NCBI RefSeq assembly: GCF_900109725.1
Contig: NZ_FOBC01000002.1
Coordinates: 118,279-182,278 of the forward strand
Source of the DNA: Halomonas daqiaonensis
GTDB taxonomy: Bacteria > Pseudomonadota > Gammaproteobacteria > Pseudomonadales > Halomonadaceae
Direction: 5' to 3'
Length of the DNA: 64,000 nucleotides
Shown one piece after another: positions 44,477 through 53,889 of this stretch. The notes under the pieces are model-generated. The model ran no database searches. It saw only the letters and a list, made by a program, of their open reading frames with translations, and was not told where the DNA came from. The number at the start of each line of letters is the position of its first letter. Position 1 is the stretch's first letter. A program made the translations under genes and the position numbers.

Positions 44477-45082
44477 ATGGCACAGGACCGCGTCGAAGCC
44501 GTGGAGCGGGCACTGACCGTACTCGAGGCATTCGACTCCCCCCAGGAGTATTTCACTCTGGCCGAGCTGGCCCAAGTCACCGGCTATTACAAGAGCACCC
44601 TGCTGCGGCTGCTGGGGTCGCTGACACGCTTCGATTATGTACAGCGCGACGAGCAGGGCCGCTGGCACCTCGGCCATGCCCCGGTTCGTCTGGCGCGACG
44701 CCACCTTCCCGGCCGACACCTGACGACCCGGATACAGCCACTGCTGGTCCGCCTGGCGGCCGATTGCGGTGAGACCGCCGCGTTGCTCGAAGTGGAAGAC
44801 GGCACGGTCGAGTGCCGCCTCGTCACCCTTCCCGACACCTCCCTGCGCCATGACCTGCGTCCGGGAGACCGCTGGGTCGCATCGGCAGACAATGATCCTC
44901 GCCCGGCACTGCCCGGCGGCGTGATGGTGTGCCAGACACTCACCGGCGATGCCCTAGAGCCGCCGATGTGGCTTGCCCTGTCGGGTCCCGCCGGTCGTCT
45001 TGATCCGCAACAGGCGCAGAGCATTCTGGCTGATGCTGCAGCCTCACTGACTGCCGGCCCGGCCCGGGAGGCTGTCCCATGA
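44477..45082 (+). CDS. IclR-family transcriptional regulator
   Basis: A 201-residue protein. Residues ~1-65 are the IclR winged helix (VERALTVLEAFDSPQEYFTLAELAQVTG, KSTLLRLLGSLTRFDYV), followed by a shortened effector domain. IclR proteins are normally ~250 residues, so this one lacks about 50 C-terminal residues. The stop overlaps the next start (ATGA), indicating cotranscription with the two-component genes. It probably regulates tctCBA. AAGGAGG lies 12 bases before the ATG, a rather long spacing. Confidence 0.8.
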   Translation: MAQDRVEAVERALTVLEAFDSPQEYFTLAELAQVTGYYKSTLLRLLGSLTRFDYVQRDEQGRWHLGHAPVRLARRHLPGRHLTTRIQPLLVRLAADCGETAALLEVEDGTVECRLVTLPDTSLRHDLRPGDRWVASADNDPRPALPGGVMVCQTLTGDALEPPMWLALSGPAGRLDPQQAQSILADAAASLTAGPAREAVP

Positions 45083-45741
45083 CACTGCTGCTGGTGGAGG
45101 ATGACGCCCTGCTCGCCGAAACCCTTGTCGATACCCTTCGCCTGGAGGGCCACGAGGTCTGCCATCTCGCTGATGGTGACGTGGCGCGAGCGCGTCTCTC
45201 GGTGCCGGAACATGCAGCCACCCTGGTGTTGCTCGACCTGAACCTGCCTGGATGCAACGGCCTGAAGATCCTCGAGGCACTGCGTCGCCACGACAGTGAC
45301 ACGCCGGTGCTGATCCTGACCGCCCGGGGAGCCGTCGAGGATCGCGTGAAGGGCCTCGACCTGGGTGCCGACGACTACCTGGCCAAGCCCTTCGCCCTTG
45401 ATGAACTCGAGGCCCGGGTCCGTGCCCTGCTGCGACGACGCAGTCCTGACCCGCAGCTCAAGGTCGGCCCCCTGATGCTAGACACCAGGCATCAGCATTT
45501 CACGCTTAAGGATGTACCACTTGCCCTTCCGCCCCGCGAGCAACGCTTGTTGGCCTGCCTGATGCGCCATGCCGGCGAGCCGGTGGACAAGGCTCGGCTC
45601 GCCGAGGAAGCCTTCCAGGGCGATGCCATGGGCGACAACGCCATCGAGGTCTATGTGCACCGCCTGCGTAAGCGACTCAACCACACCGGCGTGGCCTTGC
45701 GGACGGTGCGGGGCCTGGGTTACCTGCTGGAGGTGGAGTGA
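45079..45741 (+). CDS. tctD: TctD-like OmpR-family response regulator
   Basis: A 220-residue regulator: receiver with D53 (LLDLNLPGCNG) and K103 (DYLAKPF), then an OmpR winged helix (LPPREQRLLACLM to VYVHRLRKRL and TVRGLGYLLE). Its place beside tctCBA and a TctE-like kinase suggests that it activates tctCBA in response to an external carboxylate. It overlaps the kinase gene (GTGA). Confidence 0.9.
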   Translation: MTLLLVEDDALLAETLVDTLRLEGHEVCHLADGDVARARLSVPEHAATLVLLDLNLPGCNGLKILEALRRHDSDTPVLILTARGAVEDRVKGLDLGADDYLAKPFALDELEARVRALLRRRSPDPQLKVGPLMLDTRHQHFTLKDVPLALPPREQRLLACLMRHAGEPVDKARLAEEAFQGDAMGDNAIEVYVHRLRKRLNHTGVALRTVRGLGYLLEVE

Positions 45742-47111
45742 AGCGGGGCGACAGCCTTTATCGGCGCCTGCTGGGCTGGCTGCTACTGCCCATGCTGATG
45801 CTGGGCAGCCTGATCCTGATCCAGGCCTGGGTCGATGCACAGCGGACGGCCGACCGCGCCTTCGATCGGCTACTCGAGGCTGCCTCGCTGGCCATCGCTG
45901 AACAAGTGCAGTGGCAGGACGACCGACTGTGGTTCGACTTGCCCCCGGCGGCCCTGGACATGCTGGCCACCGATGCCGAGGAGCGGGTCTTCTACAGCCT
46001 GGTCGACGGCCAGGGTCGCGTGATCACCGGCAATGCCGACCTTCCGGGAGATCCGCGTGAAGGCCTCGGGGACCCAGACGCCCTGCTCTATCGCCACATC
46101 GACTGGCAGGGCCTGTCGCTGCGCCAAGGGGTGCGTCGTACGCGACTAGAAGAGTGGCGGGTTCGCGAGCCCTTCGAGGTCCGAGTGGCACATAGTCGCG
46201 AAGGGCGTGATGCCCTGGCCGCCGAACTGTGGCGAGCCAACCTGGCGATGATCCTGGCCATGGCAGCGTTGGCAACGGTGGGGCTGCTGCTGGCGATCCG
46301 TGCCGCACTGATGCCACTGACTCGGTTGCGCCACGCAATCCGTGGCCGCGACCCGCGCACCCTCGCCCCTCTGGAGCTCACCCTGCCACGGGAACTCGCC
46401 GAGCTTCGCGATACTGTCAACGGGTTGCTCGCCAGAATGCGCCGCGTGCGTACCAACCAGGAACGCTTCATCGGCGATGCGTCACACCAGTTGCGGACCC
46501 CCCTGGCGGGACTGTCGGCGCGTGCCGAGCTCGCCCTTCGCCAGGACGATCCGGCACGCTGGAAAGAGGCCCTGATCGCCATGCAGGCCACCAGCGCTCG
46601 AACCGCACGACTGGCAGGGCAGCTGCTTTCGTTGACCCGGCTGGCCAACCCCGAGTACCGCCCTGAGCTGGTACCCCTGGATCTCAACGCCATCGCCCAC
46701 CAAGCACTACGCGACCACTGGGGGCCCTGCCACCGACAGGGGGTCGACCTGGGAATGGAGAGCACCGAGAGCGAGGTCTGGATCCGGGGTATCGACTGGC
46801 TGCTCGCCGAAGCCATTGGCAACCTGATCGACAATGCCTGTCGCTATGGAGGACATCGCGTCACAGTGAAGATCGAGAATGGGCCGCCCCGGCTGGCCGT
46901 GGAGGACGATGGCCCCGGGATACCCGAGTCGCGACGTTTACTGATGCTGCGCCCTTTCCATCGCGACGGGGACGATCAGGAAGGATCCGGACTGGGACTG
47001 GCCATCGTCGATGGTATCGCCCGAACGCATGGCGCACGCCTGCAGCTATCGGCTGGCCATGACGGTCGCGGACTGCGCGTGGCACTGCAATTTCCCGGAG
47101 ACACCCCATGA
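45738..47111 (+). CDS. tctE: TctE-like sensor histidine kinase
   Basis: A 457-residue membrane kinase with a GTG start inside the tctD stop. Two transmembrane helices (~10-30, LLGWLLLPMLMLGSLILIQAW, and ~165-190) flank a periplasmic domain that starts as the TctE N-terminal domain (DRAFDRLLEAASLAIAEQ). H250 in ASHQLRTPLAGL is the phosphoacceptor; N box NLIDNACRYGG, G1 DDGPGIPES and G2 GSGLGLAI are intact. Confidence 0.9.
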   Translation: MKRGDSLYRRLLGWLLLPMLMLGSLILIQAWVDAQRTADRAFDRLLEAASLAIAEQVQWQDDRLWFDLPPAALDMLATDAEERVFYSLVDGQGRVITGNADLPGDPREGLGDPDALLYRHIDWQGLSLRQGVRRTRLEEWRVREPFEVRVAHSREGRDALAAELWRANLAMILAMAALATVGLLLAIRAALMPLTRLRHAIRGRDPRTLAPLELTLPRELAELRDTVNGLLARMRRVRTNQERFIGDASHQLRTPLAGLSARAELALRQDDPARWKEALIAMQATSARTARLAGQLLSLTRLANPEYRPELVPLDLNAIAHQALRDHWGPCHRQGVDLGMESTESEVWIRGIDWLLAEAIGNLIDNACRYGGHRVTVKIENGPPRLAVEDDGPGIPESRRLLMLRPFHRDGDDQEGSGLGLAIVDGIARTHGARLQLSAGHDGRGLRVALQFPGDTP

Positions 47112-48178
47112 ATCGACGAAGTCGGCTTGTCAGCCGTTGGCTGCTGCTTATCGCCTTGGTTGCCACGGTAGTCGGGGCTGACGAGACCCTGCACTATCCC
47201 GCCACATCCGGCGACGGACCCAGATCGTCGCTGGTGATCCATGGTGCCTTGGACCTGCCCCAGATGCGCCCGCTGCTGGAAGGTTTTCAGCGCCAGAATC
47301 CCGGCCTGGCGGTGCGCTACCGCAACCTGACCACCCTGGAGCTTCACGAGCGCTTTCTTGCCGCGCCGGACGAGGCCGATGTGCTGCTCTCCTCGGCCAT
47401 GCCCTGGCAGTATCGGCTGGCCAATGCCGGCCATGCCGGCTCCCTGGAGAGCCCGGCCGCACAGCGCTGGCCGGGCTGGGCACGCTGGCGTCGAGAACTT
47501 TTCGCCATCACCTTCGAGCCCATTGTCATGGTCGTGAACGAAGCGATCATCGAGCGCTTCGGGGAGGTACGCAGCCACGCCGACCTGCTCGCCCTGCTGG
47601 AGCGTCATGCAGGGGCACTGCAGGGCCAGGTGGTAACCTACGATCCGGCCTCCAGTGGCGCAGGCTATACCTATGCCATCGAGGAATCGCGGCTTTCACC
47701 ACGCTATTGGGATCTGGTGGCGGCCTTGGGCCAGGCCGAGACCGAACTGGTGGACACTACCGGGGAGATGCTGGAGGGACTGATCGAGGGACGCTACCTG
47801 GTCGGCTACAACCTGCTGGGCAGCTATGCCACGGCCCGTCTGGTCGACCAGCCACAGCTGAGAATCGTGGTACCCGAGGACTATACGCTGGTGACCCAGC
47901 GCCTGGCCCTGATACCGCGCCAGGCACCCCACCCCGAGGCAGCCGAGCGCTTTCTCGACTATCTCATCAGTGAGACGGGGCAAGGGGTGCTTGCCCGCGA
48001 AACCACACTAGGCGCAATCCATCCAGCATTGGATGGGCCGGGCACGGCGACATTGCTGCGTCAGGAAAGAGGCGAGGCACTGCGGCCAATCACGCTGGGA
48101 CCCAGCCTGTTGGCTACCCTTGACGATCTGAAGCGTGAGGCACTGCTGACCCGCTGGCAGCGGGAATTTACTCCCTGA
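47108..48178 (+). CDS. Periplasmic solute-binding protein cotranscribed with tctDE
   Basis: A 356-residue protein with a signal peptide (LLLIALVATVVGADE) and the two-lobe fold of ABC-type (iron-type, family 1) binding proteins: MRPLLEGFQRQNPGLAVRY, VVTYDPASSGAGYTYAI and the C-terminal RFLDYLISETGQGVLA. Its ATG overlaps the kinase stop (ATGA). No ABC permease is nearby, so it may present a ligand to the TctE-like sensor instead of feeding a transporter; that is inference. Confidence 0.8.
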   Translation: MNRRSRLVSRWLLLIALVATVVGADETLHYPATSGDGPRSSLVIHGALDLPQMRPLLEGFQRQNPGLAVRYRNLTTLELHERFLAAPDEADVLLSSAMPWQYRLANAGHAGSLESPAAQRWPGWARWRRELFAITFEPIVMVVNEAIIERFGEVRSHADLLALLERHAGALQGQVVTYDPASSGAGYTYAIEESRLSPRYWDLVAALGQAETELVDTTGEMLEGLIEGRYLVGYNLLGSYATARLVDQPQLRIVVPEDYTLVTQRLALIPRQAPHPEAAERFLDYLISETGQGVLARETTLGAIHPALDGPGTATLLRQERGEALRPITLGPSLLATLDDLKREALLTRWQREFTP

Positions 48179-48204
48179 TGGCGCTCCAACTGCCAGGAGC
48201 GCCA
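48179..48204 (+). terminator. Terminator of the iclR-tctDE-binding protein operon
   Basis: A perfect 9-bp stem (TGGCGCTCC / GGAGCGCCA) with an 8-base loop begins right after the last stop codon and is followed by the moderately T-rich CTTGTGTTG. Confidence 0.7.
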
Positions 48205-48321
48205 CTTGTGTTGAGGGAGCTAAACTTGCTTCACGATGAGATGAACGCCATCCAACCGCATTCTGCGCTTGTGCTCAAAGTCGAGTGACCGCTTCGAGAC
48301 TGTCAGAGGGGCCAGAAACGC

Positions 48322-48708
48322 TCACTGCACGAAGGAAATTTCTACCGGGACGGTGCCGCGTTGCAGCATACCGAGTTCTTTGGCGGCACGCTTGGAGAGA
48401 TCGATGATACGTCCCTTGGCATAGGGGCCGCGGTCATTGATCAGCACCTCGACCTCACGACCGTTGTCCTCGCGGGTCACCACGACCTTGGTCCCGAACG
48501 GCAGGCTGGGGTGGGCGGCCGTGAAGGCCTGCTGGTCGAAGGGCTCGCCACTCGCGGTGGTTCGGCCCTGGAAGCGGTCGCTGTAGTAGGACGCGACACC
48601 CTGCTGGGTCTCTGACGACTTCCCATGGGCCAGCCCTTTGCCGGCAAAGCCGGTCGTGAGAAGAGCTGCCACGCAGCAGTTCAGAATCAAGCGGGATCGA
48701 ATCCCCAT
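48322..48708 (-). CDS. RlpA-like double-psi beta-barrel protein
   Basis: A 128-residue secreted protein with a signal peptide (AALLTTGFAGKGLAHG). The DPBB domain carries GVASYYSDRFQGRTTASGEPFD, LPFGTKVVVT and VLINDRGPYAKGRIIDLS, matching RlpA, a septal murein-binding or lytic protein. The SPOR domain of full RlpA is absent and there is no lipobox, so this is the short soluble form. The catalytic Asp (NDRGP) and Glu-equivalent region are present. Confidence 0.9.
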   Translation of the reverse strand: MGIRSRLILNCCVAALLTTGFAGKGLAHGKSSETQQGVASYYSDRFQGRTTASGEPFDQQAFTAAHPSLPFGTKVVVTREDNGREVEVLINDRGPYAKGRIIDLSKRAAKELGMLQRGTVPVEISFVQ

Positions 48709-48756
48709 ACTGTCACCTCATGACTTACCGTAATGCGCCGACTTCGCATCCAGCGA

Positions 48757-49638
48757 TCAGGCGCCATGATCGGTTGTTGACGGCGCAGGGTGCTTGCCCC
48801 GCAGCCAACCCGAACTCGTGGCCAGACCCTGGTCAAACCAGGCCAGCCGGTGATGCAATGATACGACACTACCAACGATAATCAGCGTTGGCGGGCGGAT
48901 AGTAACCACTTCGCCTGTCGTCGGCAACCTTTTAAGGGTTCCGATATGTACATGCTGGCGAGCCGTGGTGCCCTGCTCGATCAAGGCCACGGGGGTCTCG
49001 GCCGGTAATCCATGGCACTGAAGCTGCTCGCCGATCAATGCCAGGCTACCCAGCCCCATATAGAACACCAGCGTCTGGCCTGGGCTGGCCAGCGTCGGCC
49101 AGTCCAGATCGCTGTTACCATCGCGCAGATGCCCGGTGACGAAACGCACCGACTGGGCATGGTCGCGATGCGTCAGCGGAATGCCGGCATAGGCGGCACA
49201 CCCCGAGGCCGCCGTGATACCGGGGATCACTTCCACTTCGATGCCGGCTGCCACCAGGGTCTCGAGTTCTTCGCCGCCGCGGCCGAAAATGAAGGGATCG
49301 CCGCCCTTGAGCCGAACCACTCGTTTGCCGGCCCGGGCCCAGTCGACCAGCGCCTGATTGATGCCGTCCTGGGGCACGCTATGGCGCGAGCGCTCCTTGC
49401 CCACATAGAACCGGGACGCCTGCGGGGACGCCAGGGCCAGAATCTCGTCGCTGACCAGACGATCATGCAGGATCACCTCGGCGGCCTGCAGGCGGCGCAG
49501 TGCCTTGATCGTCAGTAACTCCGGGTCGCCGGGTCCCGCGCCCACCAGACTGACGCCACCGGGAGGAAAGGATGAGCCGATCGGCAACCTGACACCCGAG
49601 TCGAGCGGATCGCCATCGTGTTGGTCACCGACCTGCAT
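48757..49638 (-). CDS. cobA: Uroporphyrinogen-III C-methyltransferase (SUMT)
   Basis: A 293-residue SAM-dependent enzyme that makes precorrin-2 for siroheme or cobalamin. Motifs are [58 protein letters not shown] and LVFYMGL. It is the stand-alone SUMT without the CysG dehydrogenase/ferrochelatase domain. GAGG lies nine bases before the ATG at 49636-49638. Confidence 0.93.
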   Translation of the reverse strand: MQVGDQHDGDPLDSGVRLPIGSSFPPGGVSLVGAGPGDPELLTIKALRRLQAAEVILHDRLVSDEILALASPQASRFYVGKERSRHSVPQDGINQALVDWARAGKRVVRLKGGDPFIFGRGGEELETLVAAGIEVEVIPGITAASGCAAYAGIPLTHRDHAQSVRFVTGHLRDGNSDLDWPTLASPGQTLVFYMGLGSLALIGEQLQCHGLPAETPVALIEQGTTARQHVHIGTLKRLPTTGEVVTIRPPTLIIVGSVVSLHHRLAWFDQGLATSSGWLRGKHPAPSTTDHGA

Positions 49639-49815
49639 ATTCCAATACCTCAGAAAAAATGGTTCGTCTATGCATTATGGTAATTAAAGAGCACGCCGCA
49701 TACCACTATCCTCTGCACAAGCCTATAACCAGGCATCACCAGGACCATCCGCCACCAACGACGTCGCCCCCGCTGGGCGGGGGCGACGAAGCGTCTTTTG
49801 TAAGTTGCAACACGC
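49639..49815. other. Gap between the NSS transporter and cobA
   Basis: It contains the terminator at 49762-49788 and presumably the cobA promoter. No gene is seen. Confidence 0.4.
49762..49788 (-). terminator. Strong hairpin after the NSS transporter gene
   Basis: A perfect 12-bp GC-rich stem (CGTCGCCCCCGC / GCGGGGGCGACG) with a 3-base loop lies 28 bases past the transporter stop. It is flanked by CTTTTG on the plus-strand side. On the minus strand only TTGG follows, so it may act by structure. Confidence 0.65.
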
Positions 49816-51276
49816 TCAGGGAGAGAGCACACGGCGCAGACGGGGGCTGGCCAGCTCGCCGACGACGGTAATCACCACAAGCACCGCCAGCAACCAGGGC
49901 CAGTGCTGCGCGAGCACCACTCGAGTGATGCCCAGTGCATCGACGAAGATCACCAGGATACCCAGCGGACTCACATAGCGGACCATGAACAGCCAGAGTG
50001 CATACCAGCCGGCAGAGAGCCCCAGCTCCTCCCTGAAGGTCTCGCTCTTGAGCACGAAACCGGCGAGCAGCACCATGCCCAGGCCGCCCAGCGGCATCAT
50101 CAAGCGCGAGGTCAGGTAGTCCAGCCAATCGAAGAAGTGCTTGCCGGCCAGGGTCCAGTCAGCGCCGACATTGAATGAGAGCATTGCCAGGGTACTGACC
50201 AGCCACAGCACGATGCCGGTACCCCATGACGCCGTGCGCCGCGAGATACCCTTGTTGTCGGTCAGCCAGGACACGGTGGCCTCGACCATCGAGATCGAGG
50301 AGGTCAAGGCCGCCATGGAGAGCATGATGAAGAACAGAATCCCGAACAGGGTACCCAGCGGCATGGCCTGGAAGGCCAGCGGCAGGCTCATGAAGATCAG
50401 TCCCGGCCCGCTGGCCGGGCTCATGCCATTGGCGAAGATCACCGGGAAGATCGCCAGTCCTGCCATCAGCGCCACCAGGGTATCGGCCAGCGCCACGGAC
50501 AGGGTGGTGCGAGCGATAGAGGCTCGAGCAGGCAGGTAGCTACCGTAGGTGAGGATGGCACCGGAGGCCAGGGACAGGGTGAAGAAGGCGTGCCCCAGGG
50601 CGGCCAGCATGCCCTCACTGGAGAGGCTCCCGACATCGAACGAGAACAGGAAATGAACCGCCTCACCGAAGCCGCCGGAGAACATTCCGTAACCGATCAG
50701 CACCAGCAACATCATCACCATGCCGGGCATCATCCAACTGACGCTCTTCTCGATACCGGCCTGGACGCCCTTGCCGACGATCACCATGGTGGCCACCGTG
50801 ACCAGCGTGCTCCAGAACCCCAGGTTCAGGGGACTTTCATTGTTAGCACCGAAGATCGCCGCCATCTCCTCGACACTTGAGCCAGCCAGGCCGCCGCTGA
50901 GCATCTTCCACAGGTAGGAGAAGGACCAGCCGGCCACCACCACATAGAAGGACAGGATCATGAAACCGGCCAGCATGGCCATCCAGCCCAGCAGTGACCA
51001 TGCCGAGCTACTGCCCGATTCACTGGTCACCCGACGGATGGCATCGATGGGACTACCGCGACCACGGCGTCCCAGGGCGATCTCGGTCATCATCACCGGC
51101 ACCCCCACAGCCAGGATGCATGCCAGATAGACCAGCACGAAGGCCCCGCCACCATACTCGCCGGTGATATAGGGGAATTTCCAGATGTTGCCCAGGCCCA
51201 CCGCGGAGCCGGTCGCCGCCAAGACAAAGCCCCAGCGGCCTAGCCACTGGGTACGAGGTTGTTCGTTCGTCGTCAT
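49816..51276 (-). CDS. Sodium-dependent transporter, NSS/SNF family
   Basis: A 486-residue transporter with about 12 helices (LeuT/SNF fold) that imports an amino acid or related amine with Na+. The family signature GSAVGLGNIWKFPYITGEYGGGAFVLVYL, holding the Na+ sites, is at residues ~20-50. The start MTTNEQPRTQW at 51274-51276 is preferred to a further upstream ATG. Substrate unknown. Confidence 0.9.
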   Translation of the reverse strand: MTTNEQPRTQWLGRWGFVLAATGSAVGLGNIWKFPYITGEYGGGAFVLVYLACILAVGVPVMMTEIALGRRGRGSPIDAIRRVTSESGSSSAWSLLGWMAMLAGFMILSFYVVVAGWSFSYLWKMLSGGLAGSSVEEMAAIFGANNESPLNLGFWSTLVTVATMVIVGKGVQAGIEKSVSWMMPGMVMMLLVLIGYGMFSGGFGEAVHFLFSFDVGSLSSEGMLAALGHAFFTLSLASGAILTYGSYLPARASIARTTLSVALADTLVALMAGLAIFPVIFANGMSPASGPGLIFMSLPLAFQAMPLGTLFGILFFIMLSMAALTSSISMVEATVSWLTDNKGISRRTASWGTGIVLWLVSTLAMLSFNVGADWTLAGKHFFDWLDYLTSRLMMPLGGLGMVLLAGFVLKSETFREELGLSAGWYALWLFMVRYVSPLGILVIFVDALGITRVVLAQHWPWLLAVLVVITVVGELASPRLRRVLSP

Positions 51277-51439
51277 ATCACACCAGGGGTCACGGAGATT
51301 GTTGTTCCGACACGGCAACGGGTTCGCCACGGGGACACCATTGTGTCGGATTTTATCGCGACTGGGCAGACGAACAGTTGATCGTGCTGTGGATGACTGA
51401 CTCCGCCTGCCTCAATGTCGTTACAGCGCTAGAAAAGGG
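51277..51439. other. Promoter gap upstream of the NSS transporter
   Basis: No gene is seen. The transporter promoter should lie here; no clear boxes were identified. Confidence 0.35.
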
Positions 51440-51723
51440 TCAATCCGCCTTGAGGACGCCGCAACGGTTCTGATCCTCCTCAATGGACTCAGACAAGGCC
51501 TTAAAATTGCCTTGCGTGGTCATGGCGCATGATTGCAGCCCAGTCTTCTTGCCCTTGTTGTCGAAGTAGCGGTTCTCGCGGAAGTTGGCGATGCGCGTGT
51601 AGAAATGCGTCCGGGGGGCATCTGGCCACGGTTGACATTGTGGGTCAGGTGGTCGAGGTCCTGCAGACCCACGCTGTTGTCCCGCGGCAACCGTCCCGGA
51701 ATACGCAGTCGTAAATGGTGCGC
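51440..51723 (-). pseudogene. C-terminal remnant of an unknown gene cut by the IS5 element
   Basis: A minus-strand frame ending at 51440-51442 reads HFYTRIANFRENRYF, then a Lys-rich stretch, and ends DQNRCGVLKAD. It looks like a real globular C-terminus, but no start codon is present. Upstream residues in the same frame are Pro/Arg-rich and unconvincing, whereas another frame reads GLQDLDHLTHNVNRGQMPP, suggesting a frameshift near 51620. The IS5 element interrupts it at 51724. I do not recognise the family. Confidence 0.4.
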
Positions 51724-51727
51724 GCTT

Positions 51728-52951
51728 AGGGAATCGCTGAACAATGCTGTTCTGGGCGCCAGAAGCATCAAAGTGTCCCGATCACCGCCTCAGCAACTAC
51801 CATCTGACCACCTCAGGTGGTCTGTTTTACCCGACAGCCGGGTTATCCAGCTGTCGGACCAGATTCAAGATGCACTGACCCCGTCACCGTGTCCTTGGCA
51901 TCGTCCTGCCAGTACCAGATTGCCGAGAGCAAACAGGGTGAACAACTGCGTCTGGTTCTTGGCCAGCCCCTTGTAGCGAACCTTCCGGTAGCCGAAGAGA
52001 TTCTTGATGACATGGAACGGATGCTCGACCTTGGCGTGGATGCTGGCCTTGGTCTTCTCGAACGCCAGCAGCAGCGTTTTCAAAGGGCTGTCTTCCCGCT
52101 TCTTGATGGCGCCGCGCTTCGCTGCAATACAGCACCGGGAATCCGGGTCGTCCTTCTCTTCGTCCAGGTACTTCCACACACCGAGGTAACCCGCATCGCC
52201 GTATACCCGCTTGTCATCCTGCCGGACCAGATGACCTGCCATGGTGACATCGGCGACGTTGGCCGAGGTGGCGACGACACGGTGGGTCAGCCCAGTCACG
52301 GCATCGACGCCGATATGGGCCTTCAGGCCGAAATAACACTGGTTGCCCTTCTTGGTCTGCTTCATATCCGGGTCGCCTTGCTTAGCCTTGTCTTGGTGGA
52401 GGGGGCGACCGGCACGATGGTGGTGTCGACGTGGTGCCCTCGCACATGAACAGGCCTTGCTCGGCCAGCTGGCGTTGATCTCCTCGAAGATCCGTTGGGT
52501 CAAGGCATGCTTCTCCAGCAGATGGCGGAAACGAAGCAGCGTCGTGGCGTCCGGTACGCTCTCGATGGCCAGGTCGATACCGATGAAGTCGCGTATGGCC
52601 TGGCTATCGTAGATGGCATCCTCGAGCGCCTCATCGGCGAGGGCGTACCACTGTTGCAGAAAGTAGATCCGCAGCATCCGCTCCAGGCCAATCGGCGACC
52701 GGCCCCACTTACCTGCCGAAGCCGCAAAGTAGGACGGCGACAGGGCGTCGATCAGTCGTTGCCATGGCACCAGGACATTCACCTGGGCCAGGAACCGCTC
52801 CCGGAGGGTAACCTTCTTCTTGTTCTGGTGCTCTGCCTGGGCGAAAGAGATCTGCTTCATCGGATGGCTCTGTCAGACGGTGGCAGGAAGGTCAGAGCAT
52901 ACCCCGCCGGCACCCATCAGGCAGGTGCGGCGGGATTTGTGCAGCGTTTCC
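51728..52951 (-). mobile_element. IS5-family insertion sequence (1224 bp, disabled)
   Basis: The ends are imperfect inverted repeats: GGAATCGCTGAACAAT at 51728 and, on the minus strand from 52951, GGAAACGCTGCACAAA (13 of 16 match). The element is flanked by a 4-bp TTAG duplication (51724-51727 and 52952-52955), the target type of the IS5 group. Length and a single minus-strand transposase gene fit the family. Confidence 0.9.
51865..52860 (-). pseudogene. IS5-family transposase with three compensating single-base deletions
   Basis: The frame is open for 331 codons and looks intact at both ends (MKQISFAQAEHQNKKKVTLRE; GNQCYFGLKAHIGVDAVTGL; GDAGYLG; VEHPFHVIKNLFGYRKVRYKG). However, residues ~128-160 (ASWPSKACSCARAPRRHHHRAG...) are frameshifted. 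Reading the other frames restores QLAEQGLFMCEG and VDTTIVPVAPSTK. Three losses of one base each, at about 52467, 52429 and 52391, account for it. The first catalytic Asp (in VDTTIV) is therefore lost, so the enzyme should be inactive although the gene appears open. Confidence 0.85.
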
Positions 52952-52955
52952 TTAG

Positions 52956-53889
52956 GTCGTCAGTTTTTCTGAAACCGGCTTATCAGGCTGCCGAATAGGC
53001 TGTCATGCATGCAAAAAATGCATCAAAGAAGCCCTTGTCGTGGAAAAAATAACTCCAATTACGGCGATATTACTTTGGACGGACTGAACTAGAATAAGAA
53101 AGCCTAAGCTAGATGCTCCCTGACGGCGATCATGAAACCGCTGCACAGCAGCAATGCACTTTCTTTTTGATGGGCAAGCGTGCTGTGCACGGACAATTCC
53201 CCTGTTCCCTTCGAGATGCTTCAAGCCGAAGGCACGGCGCATGCTGGCAAGGCATAGCACCTATGGCTTAACCCGGTATCGGGGAGTCATTCGGCACCCA
53301 GGATCGTCTACCGATGACAGTTACAGCCTCGATACCTCTACGAGGCAATCTCCATGAAACTCATGGTATGTAGTTCGGCACTGATCATCGCGCTGCTATC
53401 CATGCCTCCCGTTCTGGCGGGAGATTCAGGGTATCTGGACGAGCGCTCGAAGCGCCTTCATGAGAAGTCGAAGATAACCACCATGTTACCGGCGACAACA
53501 ATGCCAAGGGCAGAAGTGAAATAACAGGCGCGAGAGCAGCACCAGGACAGTCTTGATTCGTAGGCCTTGGAAGCACTGATGTTACACGTCAGGTATCAAG
53601 CTCAATCTAGGCAAGAATGTCGAGGTGCAAGCATGACTTATTTCACCGCCATGGCTCGTCTCGAGCCATGGCGTATTCTTGGCCTACCAGTTCATCATGG
53701 GGCTGTCTTCCATATTCTTTATGGCATCGCGCTTGGCGGCAAGCCCGCACCGGAAGTCCAGTCCACCTTCCCCTATCCAAGGTACCTCCACATGCCGAGG
53801 TAACGTACGGCCATTCCGGCGCGTCATTTGTCGAAGTGGCCTGACCCCCTACGCTGATCCCGTTATTCACCGACGGAGAATCAGTACTC
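52956..53889. other. AT-richer decay region between the two IS elements
   Basis: No confident long gene is found. Base composition drops below that of the surroundings around 53000-53100. A 56-codon secreted-protein frame lies at 53354-53524. At 53620-53800 a plus-strand frame with hydrophobic residues (AYQFIMGLSSIFFMAS) may be the end of a lost membrane-protein gene. The left end of the IS66 element must lie before 53890, but its inverted repeat could not be fixed. Confidence 0.4.
53354..53524 (+). CDS. 56-residue predicted secreted protein
   Basis: A short frame starting MKLMVCSSALIIALL, with a convincing signal peptide and an Ala-x-Ala-like end (PPVLAGD). The mature part is about 33 residues, starting DSGYLDERSKRLHEK, charged and without Cys pairs. 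No strong ribosome site precedes it. It sits between two dead IS elements, so it may be a truncated remnant instead of an intact gene. Confidence 0.4.
   Translation: MKLMVCSSALIIALLSMPPVLAGDSGYLDERSKRLHEKSKITTMLPATTMPRAEVK

Noticed and set aside
53567..53844. Plus-strand frames of 70-90 codons before the IS66 tnpA
   Set aside because: Several overlapping frames of similar quality, none with a ribosome site or motif; probably remnant DNA.
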